Below, piece after piece: positions 42,040-47,589 of a stretch of 47,589 bases of DNA. Source of the DNA: Lachnospiraceae bacterium (GTDB taxonomy: Bacteria > Bacillota > Clostridia > Lachnospirales > Lachnospiraceae); the NCBI GenBank assembly GCA_015057625.1, contig SVDZ01000017.1, positions 1 through 47,589 of the forward strand. Direction: 5' to 3'. A program made the translations under genes and the position numbers. The first letter of the stretch is position 1. The number at the start of each line of letters is the position of its first letter. The notes beneath the pieces were generated by a model. The model saw only the letters and a list, made by a program, of their open reading frames with translations. It was not told where the DNA came from and did not search any database.

Positions 42040-44075
42040 TGACCGTCTAATGCATCATTTAAATTTTCTGTTCCTCTCAAAACAAATCTTCCCTCTTTGA
42101 TGATATCAAGTTCCCAGCCTTCTCTTGTAACAACTGTGATATCACCCAATTCCTCATATGGAATAGTGATGTCTGTGTGACAGTTGAAGTACGCCTTAGA
42201 CACGTCCGTTTTTCTGTTAAGAGTGATTGAATTGTCTTTTGCAACAATCTCCTTACCGTCAGGATTGAAGGTCTTTACATCTTCTTCCCAGCTGTAACAT
42301 GTATCACCCACAGCAAAATGCGGTCCCATCTTTTCTACTATAAGAATAGGAAGTTTATATAAAATGTCATATTTCTTAGCCATCATATATGCAACTGTAT
42401 TTGTACCTATCGCAAACTCTCCTATAGGAAGGAACTCATGGTTAAACATTATATTTTCCTTGATATATTTTTTATTTTCGGCTTCATCATCAAAGTTCTT
42501 ACATGTATAATCCTTAATCTTGCCCTCTTCAAATGTAAGCTCCAAATCTTTAAAATTAAGACCGTTCAGGTACACTGATGAGACATGAAGTACTCCGTTA
42601 GTTCCCTCAAGTTTTGGTGAAGTGAAAACTTCTCCCAAAGGAATATTTACATCAGCAAGACAATTTTCAAAATTTGTTTCATCCGCAGGATTCATAAGAT
42701 CATGCATAGCAACAGTAATATATGTCTTATTGTCGCCTCTTCCTGTAACTCTTACATACTCTGCCTTATCCAATGTCTGAATAAGTTTCTGCTGAATTCC
42801 ACCATACATTCTCTGGTCAAGAGTGTTAATCTTTGTAACTTCCTCAAATATTTCTGTATAATTGTCTCCAATTTCAGGTATCGGAAAGGCTATGATAGTA
42901 AAACTTCTCTCTTCATCTTTAATGTATTTGTTAACTATCTGACCGTATTCTCTTGAAAACTCAACCTTAAGTTTTCTCTGCTCCTCATTAAGACTGAAAG
43001 CCTTATCACATTTTTTAGGATCAAAAGGTTCTTCTCCAAAAACTTCAATGACTGCAGGTCCTGCATACAACGAAGCCATATCCTTATATTCTTCGAATGA
43101 AGTTCTCGCAACTTCAAGCATCCTATTAACATATCCTTTATCCAGGTAAATAGCTTCATCAAACTTGTGATCAAACTCATACTGTCTGTTGAAAGACGAA
43201 GAGGAAACCATTCCTTTTCTGATTATAGGTGTAAGCCCCATCTTTGCGAAATTGTCAATTGCAGCTCTAACAATTCTCTCAAATCCAATGTTATATCTTA
43301 TCTCAACAGTTTTCTTCTTTGAGATATCTTTTCCGGTATTAATAAATCCAAGTCTATATCCTTCCGTATAAACAGAAGCAATTTTCTCAATCTCCTCATC
43401 TGACAAAGTATTAAGATAAGCTGCTGTTCCAAGTTCATTAATCCCTATGCACTTTCCGTACATATATAAATAACGTAAATCCGAAAGATTACTTTCCATT
43501 ACAAGTTTTGTCGCACAACAGAACTCAGGATTAACCATTTCAGATATATTATCCTTCAAAAAGATTTCAGTGTAATCTTTTTTGAACCAGTATATTGCAT
43601 TTCTTACAGCATCATATGTAATTGATTCTTCATCTTCGAAAATAGAATATATTTCCAAGAACAATTCGCAATACAATGTGATATACAATTTTCTCTGACT
43701 GTATGCATACTGAATCATCTGTCTCATCATCACATACAAAGACGACAAAATCGGTCCAAATTCATCTCCCATCTGCTCCGCTGCATATGCAGGATTGGCA
43801 AATGACTTTTCGTAATTACCCTGCAATAATCCGTCAAAGAACATTGCATTTAATTCTTTTAACTGTTCCATATTGTAAGTCTGAATACTTTTTGTTTCCA
43901 CAATATCAAACAGTCTCTTCACATCCGAAATAAAAGCAGCAGTCTCATCAAAGAAACGGCCGTAGGGTTCTTTTACCGAATGCTCATAAGGTATGGAAAG
44001 GATTCTCTCCATAGAAAGATTAAAGCGATCTTCAATCTCTCTATTCTCTTCTTTAAATAATTCTGTATTAATCAC
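42036..44075 (-). CDS. M29-family-like metallo-aminopeptidase with a long N-terminal extension
   Basis: Protein of 679 residues, start GTG at 44075 with AGGAGG six bases upstream. The C-terminal half carries the M29 two-metal ligands in order: NIPLGEVFTSP (Glu), LPIGEFAIGTNT (Glu), GPHFAVGDTCYSW (His and Tyr) and FNCHTDI (His and Asp). Known M29 enzymes (AmpS, PepS, aminopeptidase T) are about 400-415 residues. Here an extra helical region of roughly 250-280 residues precedes, of unknown role. It should remove N-terminal residues from peptides in the cytosol; no signal peptide. It ends at the pur promoter and follows the HD hydrolase gene by 44 bases. Confidence 0.85.
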   Translation of the reverse strand: MINTELFKEENREIEDRFNLSMERILSIPYEHSVKEPYGRFFDETAAFISDVKRLFDIVETKSIQTYNMEQLKELNAMFFDGLLQGNYEKSFANPAYAAEQMGDEFGPILSSLYVMMRQMIQYAYSQRKLYITLYCELFLEIYSIFEDEESITYDAVRNAIYWFKKDYTEIFLKDNISEMVNPEFCCATKLVMESNLSDLRYLYMYGKCIGINELGTAAYLNTLSDEEIEKIASVYTEGYRLGFINTGKDISKKKTVEIRYNIGFERIVRAAIDNFAKMGLTPIIRKGMVSSSSFNRQYEFDHKFDEAIYLDKGYVNRMLEVARTSFEEYKDMASLYAGPAVIEVFGEEPFDPKKCDKAFSLNEEQRKLKVEFSREYGQIVNKYIKDEERSFTIIAFPIPEIGDNYTEIFEEVTKINTLDQRMYGGIQQKLIQTLDKAEYVRVTGRGDNKTYITVAMHDLMNPADETNFENCLADVNIPLGEVFTSPKLEGTNGVLHVSSVYLNGLNFKDLELTFEEGKIKDYTCKNFDDEAENKKYIKENIMFNHEFLPIGEFAIGTNTVAYMMAKKYDILYKLPILIVEKMGPHFAVGDTCYSWEEDVKTFNPDGKEIVAKDNSITLNRKTDVSKAYFNCHTDITIPYEELGDITVVTREGWELDIIKEGRFVLRGTENLNDALDGH

Positions 44076-44119
44076 TGTATCCTCCTAAGAGTTTTTCATA
44101 TCTTTTTTATGATAGTTAC

Positions 44120-44713
44120 TTATTCATCTATTAAATTTCCTTTTTTTACATTATCCTCAATAATGCCCTCAAGGAACTCCCATATGCTTTCAGAACCTGT
44201 ATTGACCTTTTCGTTTCTTTTCATAACCTGACTTTTCTTAATCTGATGCTCACGCCATGCTTTTCCATTTGTGGCATTGTTAAGCATCAATGGCTGTGCA
44301 TTATCAAGCACATGGGCAAATTTAGCTTCCATAGTTTCATAAGCCTCAAACTCTTCCCAAAGTTCTCTGAGATAAACTGCCTGATCCCCCGGAAGAATAT
44401 TGAAAATTCTGTCTGCAGCTTTTTCTTCACGCTCCCTCTTAGTAGTATTACCTTTACTGTCGTACGCATATGTATCTCCTGCATCAATCTCCACAATATC
44501 GTGAATCAGAACCATTCCTATAGTTTTTAACACATCAATGTCACTGTTGGCATGCTCACTGAGAAGAAGTGCCATGAGCGCCAGATGCCACGAATGATCT
44601 GCATCTTCCTCATGTCTGCTGCCATCAGAAACATAGGACTGTCTGTAAATATTTTTAAGTTTGTCCACCTCCAAGATGAACTCCATCTGCTTTTTCAATC
44701 TATCGCTAACCAC
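44120..44713 (-). CDS. HD-domain hydrolase (YfbR/5'-deoxynucleotidase-like)
   Basis: Protein of 197 residues. A GTG at 44713 is six bases after AGGAGG and preferred; another GTG lies three bases earlier at 44716. A longer frame with ATG at 44737 lies in the flanking repeat palindrome. HD motif: SRHEEDADHSWHLALM near residues 34-49 and LIHDIVEIDAGD near 70-82 (His...His-Asp), as in the HD_3/YfbR group that hydrolyses deoxynucleoside monophosphates. Other HD phosphohydrolases cannot be excluded. Likely in one transcript with the aminopeptidase downstream. Confidence 0.85.
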   Translation of the reverse strand: MVSDRLKKQMEFILEVDKLKNIYRQSYVSDGSRHEEDADHSWHLALMALLLSEHANSDIDVLKTIGMVLIHDIVEIDAGDTYAYDSKGNTTKREREEKAADRIFNILPGDQAVYLRELWEEFEAYETMEAKFAHVLDNAQPLMLNNATNGKAWREHQIKKSQVMKRNEKVNTGSESIWEFLEGIIEDNVKKGNLIDE

Positions 44714-44730
44714 CACATTCCTCCTACTTC

Positions 44731-45329
44731 GTTTCATAAAGTATAGGTTTTGAAATGACGCAAAGTTTTCCATGAGCACGCATAAAGTAACAATCCGTGA
44801 CACACTATATTTTCTACTCCTCGCATTCGCTTATTAGAAAATGCTCCTGCGCAACTCGTCCTTCGGACTCAAACAGCGCCCGCATTTTCAGCTAGAATGT
44901 TCGTCGTAACGAAAATATAGCTATCGTCACAGGGATTGTCACATTTATGCTTTGCTCATCTGAAAACTATTGCTCACATTTCATATACTATACTTTATGA
45001 AACGTGAATTACAGTTGCTTTCGGGAATACGTAAAGAGCAATTATGTGAATGGATTTCGAAAAACGATTGAGACAAACTTCGAAGGATTTCGATAAAAGA
45101 AGGATGATTCGCTGTCAAATTTCGAGGATTACAAGTCCTCGAAATTTAGTGCAAGTGACAGAGTTTTCATCAAGAAAACTCTGGAAATTTGCACGGGCGA
45201 GAATCATACATCTTTTGAGAAATAATCCTTCAAGTTATGTCGAACTGTTTTGAGAAAACATTTATATAATTGTGACCTAGTATTCTGAAAGCAACGTATA
45301 CCCGTTTCAAAAGGTATACTTTATGAAAC
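44731..45329 (+). repeat. composite palindrome-bounded repeat, copy 2 (P-A-P-B-P)
   Basis: Palindromes of 26 bp at 44731-44756, 44978-45003 and 45304-45329. Module A here is 221 bp (44757-44977), a long hairpin with outer arms AGTTTTC (44764-44770) and GAAAACT (44962-44968) and inner pairs GCATAAA/TTTATGC, ACAATCC/GGATTGT and CTATATTTTC/GAAAATATAG; its sequence differs from module A of copy 1 but its design is the same. Module B (300 bp, 45004-45303) matches copy 1 throughout, including both hairpins (45117-45147 and 45149-45194), but lacks the 33-bp duplication. The unit fills the spacer between the HD gene ribosome site and the stop codon of the gene at 45337. Confidence 0.88.
45046..45096 (+). 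CDS. possible 16-residue peptide in module B copy 2
   Basis: GTG at 45046 opens the frame VNGFRKTIETNFEGFR-stop, homologous to the 27-residue frame in copy 1. Weak initiation context; listed only because the frame is kept. Confidence 0.15.
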   Translation: MNGFRKTIETNFEGFR

Positions 45330-45336
45330 ATCGGCT

Positions 45337-45660
45337 TTATCTGTAGATGAGATAAAGCATGAAAATTCCAAAACTAATGGCCAAATTAGCCACTGATCCA
45401 ATCCATGAATATTTGAGGAACTTCATATCATCGTTAAAACTCTTAATGCCAACCACAAATCCAATAACTGATATAATAAAAGTCAACGTTCCCATAATAC
45501 CCACTATAATTCCGGCATTACCTTTATTTAGGATTGAAATAACTACTGCTGCCACAAAGATAAGTAATGCTATGATAGCTATTATACTTGAGACTATCCC
45601 CCCTAAAGTATATTTACTCAAAGGTATTCTCTGTCTCTTGTCTTTTTTCTTAAATATCAT
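45337..45660 (-). CDS. small four-helix membrane protein, DUF6142-like
   Basis: Protein of 107 residues. Basic N-terminus (FKKKDKRQRIPLSKY) and three to four hydrophobic segments (about 18-43, 50-70, 80-105). AAGGGG before ATG. The pattern fits small membrane proteins annotated DUF6142 in Lachnospiraceae; that name is from memory. It starts 14 bases after the VanZ stop, so it is third in the pyrE-vanZ transcript. Confidence 0.7.
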   Translation of the reverse strand: MIFKKKDKRQRIPLSKYTLGGIVSSIIAIIALLIFVAAVVISILNKGNAGIIVGIMGTLTFIISVIGFVVGIKSFNDDMKFLKYSWIGSVANLAISFGIFMLYLIYR

Positions 45661-45674
45661 TATATTAGTGCCCC

Positions 45675-46130
45675 TTATACAGTATATTTGTGGATTGTAA
45701 ACCTCATGAATATATAGCCCAAAAATCCACCAAATGTATTAAGCATCAAATCATCCACATCAAATGCTCCGACTTTTGTGACAAGTTGTATTGTCTCTAC
45801 TGAAAGCGAGAACAAAAATGTCAACAAAACCACTCCAAATATATTTTTTACAATTTTGTGTTTTGTAATAGTCGGAAGCAAATATCCAAAAGGCATGAAG
45901 CAAACTATGTTGCCTCCCACATTTATCAGAAGAGACTTAATTCCCACCTGATCAATATTATTAACAAATCTTCTGATTTCAAAAAATGGTCTTAAGTTAT
46001 ATCTGTATTCTCTACTAACCATCGTTCTATCCATGGAATCCGAGAAGAACAAAAAATAAACAGCGCACAAAATATAAAGAACAAAAAAGAGACGACCGAG
46101 ATATTTAACTCTCTTCTTTCTTTTTGTCAC
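45675..46130 (-). CDS. VanZ-family membrane protein
   Basis: Protein of 151 residues from GTG at 46130 with GAGAGG nine bases upstream. Four hydrophobic segments. VanZ signatures: NVGGNIVCFMPFGYLLP and SLSVETIQLVTKVGAFDVDDLMLNTFGG. The family is linked to low-level glycopeptide resistance in VanZ itself, but most members have no known role. Located 13 bases after pyrE. Confidence 0.9.
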   Translation of the reverse strand: MTKRKKRVKYLGRLFFVLYILCAVYFLFFSDSMDRTMVSREYRYNLRPFFEIRRFVNNIDQVGIKSLLINVGGNIVCFMPFGYLLPTITKHKIVKNIFGVVLLTFLFSLSVETIQLVTKVGAFDVDDLMLNTFGGFLGYIFMRFTIHKYTV

Positions 46131-46143
46131 AATTTATACCTCT

Positions 46144-46821
46144 CTATTTTGCACCATACTGCTCATAGTATTTGTCGATTGCCTCTTTGATTGTGTCATC
46201 GATTACAACTTTTCCATTGCACTCTTTGTTGTAGAGATGTTCAACAACTTCTTCCATATTAACGATAGCTGCTGCTTTAAATCCATATTTTTCCTGAATT
46301 TCATCAAGAGCGCTTTTATCTCCCTCTTTCCCCTTTTCCATTCTGTTAAGGGAAACCATAAGTCCAAGAATTTCAACATCTCCCTGAGCCTTTACAATTG
46401 GGAATGTCTCTTCGATTGACTTTCCTGATGTAGTTACATCTTCAATAATAACAATTTTGTCACCGTCTTTGATTGGGCTTCCAAGAAGAATTCCCGCATC
46501 ACCGTGATCCTTTGCTTCTTTTCTATTTGAACAGTACTTGATATCTTTTCCGTATAAATCACTGAAAGCGATTGCTGTAGCTACTCCAAGTGGAATACCC
46601 TTGTATGCAGGTCCAAATAAAATATCAAAATCTTCTCCGTAATTATCATGAATTGCCTTTGCATAATATTCACCGAGTTTTCTAAGCTGTGTACCTGTAA
46701 CATAGAGACCTGCATTCATAAAGAAAGGTGACTTTCTTCCACTCTTAAGAGTAAACTCTCCGAATCGTAAAACGTCACTCTCCACCATAAAATCTATAAA
46801 TTCCTGCTTGTATGCTTCCAT
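46144..46821 (-). CDS. pyrE: orotate phosphoribosyltransferase
   Basis: Protein of 225 residues, AAAGGAG before ATG. TLKSGRKSPFFMNAGL near the N-terminus, FGPAYKGIPLGVATA, and the PRPP-binding motif KIVIIEDVTTSGKSI. Condenses orotate and PRPP to OMP. Length fits the bacterial family (about 210-225). No pyrF or other pyr genes are adjacent. A leader of about 80 bases may hold a weak hairpin (46871-46900). Confidence 0.96.
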   Translation of the reverse strand: MEAYKQEFIDFMVESDVLRFGEFTLKSGRKSPFFMNAGLYVTGTQLRKLGEYYAKAIHDNYGEDFDILFGPAYKGIPLGVATAIAFSDLYGKDIKYCSNRKEAKDHGDAGILLGSPIKDGDKIVIIEDVTTSGKSIEETFPIVKAQGDVEILGLMVSLNRMEKGKEGDKSALDEIQEKYGFKAAAIVNMEEVVEHLYNKECNGKVVIDDTIKEAIDKYYEQYGAK

Positions 46822-46909
46822 CTTTCTAAATCTCCTTTACTGTTAATATTTTCTGATTTCTAATTCAGTTGTAAAAAGGGCATAGTAATACCATTTTCAC
46901 ATAACTAAT

Positions 46910-46938
46910 ATCTTATCACGAAAATGCGAGTTAAACAA
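46910..46938 (-). promoter_or_regulatory. promoter of pyrE
   Basis: TTGTTT (46933-46938) and TAAGAT (46910-46915) with a 17-base spacer on the minus strand. The leader includes the dyad GTGAAAATGG/CCCTTTTTAC at 46871-46900, which ends in a short T-run. Confidence 0.6.
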
Positions 46939-46981
46939 TGTATTATATTGTCGGATTTGTCGCCAATTCAACCATGCACAT

Positions 46982-47035
46982 AAAAAAATACGCCCTAAAT
47001 GCCGGTTAAGACATTTAAAGCGTATTTGTTTTTTT
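46982..47035. terminator. bidirectional terminator in the spacer beyond pyrE
   Basis: AAATACGC with GCGTATTT and inner TAAATG/CATTTA, with A-run and T-run on both sides. No gene is seen on its right inside the window, so it may end a transcript from the 63-bp array. Confidence 0.8.
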
Positions 47036-47113
47036 CTCATTTTTTATTTCAATAGTAAATACTTCTATGTCTTACTATTATTTTTACACTTTCATATATT
47101 ATTATTTGCAAAT

Positions 47114-47487
47114 ACCTCATGAAACAAGATTTTTGAATCTGTGTTGTACGTTTTTTACTCCAAAAATTTGTCGTGTACCTCATAGAACAATTTTTTTGAA
47201 TATATGTTGTACATTTTCCACTTCAAAAATTTATCGCGTACCTCATAGAACAAGATTTCTAAATCTATGTTGTATTTTTCTTGCTTCATAAAATTGTCGC
47301 GTACAACATAAAACAAGATTTCTAAATCTATGTTGTATTTTTCTTACTTCATAAAATTGTCGCGTACAACATAAAACAAGATTTTTAAATCTATGTTGTA
47401 TTTTTCTTACTTCAAGATAATTTTGCGTACAACATATATTTCACTTTCTCAATCCATGTTGCATCTGCGTCTCGCTCATATATTATG
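47114..47487. repeat. 63-bp tandem hairpin repeat array
   Basis: Units start at 47114, 47177, 47240, 47303, 47366 and 47429 (period exactly 63; the last is partial). Each unit has a stem ACAACATA/TATGTTGT with an inner AGATTT-AAATCT dyad, then TTTTTCTTACTTC and AAAATTGTCGCGT. The first three units carry ACCTCATRGAACAA in the left arm, so their stem is weaker; the later ones are perfect. Identity rises from left to right, as in recent tandem growth. Not a CRISPR, since spacers are as conserved as the stems. Confidence 0.9.
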
Positions 47488-47529
47488 TGACCGCATTGAA
47501 AACTTCCAAGATTGAAAACTATTGCTCAC

Positions 47530-47589
47530 ATTTCATATACTATACTTTATGAAACGTGAATTACAGTTGCTTTCGGGAATACGTAAAGA
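47530..47589 (+). repeat. third copy of the palindrome repeat, start only
   Basis: A palindrome identical to 44978-45003 is followed by the first 34 bases of module B, identical to copy 2 until the window ends. The 18 bases before it (47512-47529) match the end of module A of copy 2 (44960-44977) with one mismatch, so this unit is related to copy 2. Confidence 0.88.

Noticed and set aside
44714..44803. Longer N-terminus of the HD hydrolase
   Set aside because: The added residues are encoded by the flanking palindrome repeat, and the only good ribosome site (AGGAGG) is downstream of these starts.
45050..45253. 67-residue ORF spanning module B of copy 2
   Set aside because: The same frame has a stop codon after ten residues in copy 1, and it covers structural hairpins, so it is a shadow of the repeat.
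47067..47291. 74-residue repetitive ORF over the 63-bp array
   Set aside because: The period of 63 is a multiple of three, so an open frame across units arises automatically; no ribosome site, and the frame closes in later units.
47114..47487. CRISPR array at the right edge
   Set aside because: Fixed 63-bp period with conserved spacers; this is simple tandem duplication.

Overview
The window looks like chromosome from a low-GC Firmicute of class Clostridia, most likely family Lachnospiraceae. The evidence is AT-rich sequence with AGGAG-type ribosome sites, a LexA box of the CGAAC-N4-GTTCG type, a ZTP riboswitch ahead of a split purO/purH pair, a direct diaminopimelate dehydrogenase, and many small conserved proteins typical of that family. 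No species is claimed. There are no phage structural genes, no IS transposases and no CRISPR array. Most of the window is housekeeping operons broken by short accessory genes and by unusual repeats.

Layout. 1-247: tandem 65-bp hairpin array cut by the window edge. 280-1140: Nudix hydrolase and a small helical protein (-). 1232-2893: SOS-controlled Y-family polymerase plus YolD partner (+). 2951-4799: small minus-strand genes, including a VOC protein, a YjbR-alkyltransferase fusion and YccF. 5041-7684: ZTP riboswitch, purO-type IMP cyclohydrolase and stand-alone AICAR formyltransferase, with a composite repeat between the two genes. 7692-9094: nitroreductase remnant and serpin lipoprotein. 9262-14466: greA, citrate synthase, lipid kinase, proA, proB and a small protein. 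14529-18358: ribH-ribBA-ribE-ribD behind an FMN riboswitch. 18363-24334: GNAT-methyltransferase fusion, membrane Mrr-like nuclease and a large secreted subtilase with carbohydrate-binding modules. 24555-26948: YfhO-like membrane protein (+). 26989-29655: ddh, a YoaK/DUF1275 protein and an unknown membrane protein. 29872-31346: two plus-strand unknowns. 31390-31769: zinc-ribbon protein and tRNA-Trp. 31863-36661: YtrA-type GntR regulator, clpC, unknown, radA. 36782-42039: purE-purM-purN-purD followed by a cadherin-like membrane protein. 42036-44713: long M29-type aminopeptidase and an HD hydrolase. 44731-45329: second copy of the composite repeat. 45337-46938: small membrane protein, VanZ protein, pyrE. 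46982-47589: bidirectional terminator, 63-bp tandem hairpin array and the start of a third composite repeat.

How the parts fit. Purine synthesis is split over two loci. PurE, PurM, PurN and PurD are transcribed from one promoter at 42011-42039. The last two steps (AICAR to FAICAR to IMP) are made by separate PurH-type and PurO-type enzymes under a riboswitch that senses ZMP/ZTP, the substrate pool of the first of these enzymes. Riboflavin synthesis is one four-gene operon under FMN feedback. Proline synthesis (proBA), pyrimidine synthesis (pyrE), diaminopimelate synthesis (ddh), protein quality control (clpC) and recombination (radA) complete the housekeeping content.

The most unusual signal is a modular repeat family. 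A 26-bp palindrome (right half TATACTTTATGAAAC) occurs seven times and divides two loci into the same order: palindrome, long imperfect hairpin (module A), palindrome, about 300-bp conserved module with two strong hairpins and a short ORF (module B), palindrome. A third copy starts at the right edge. Copy 1 exactly fills the space between purO and purH. I could not match it to a named element.
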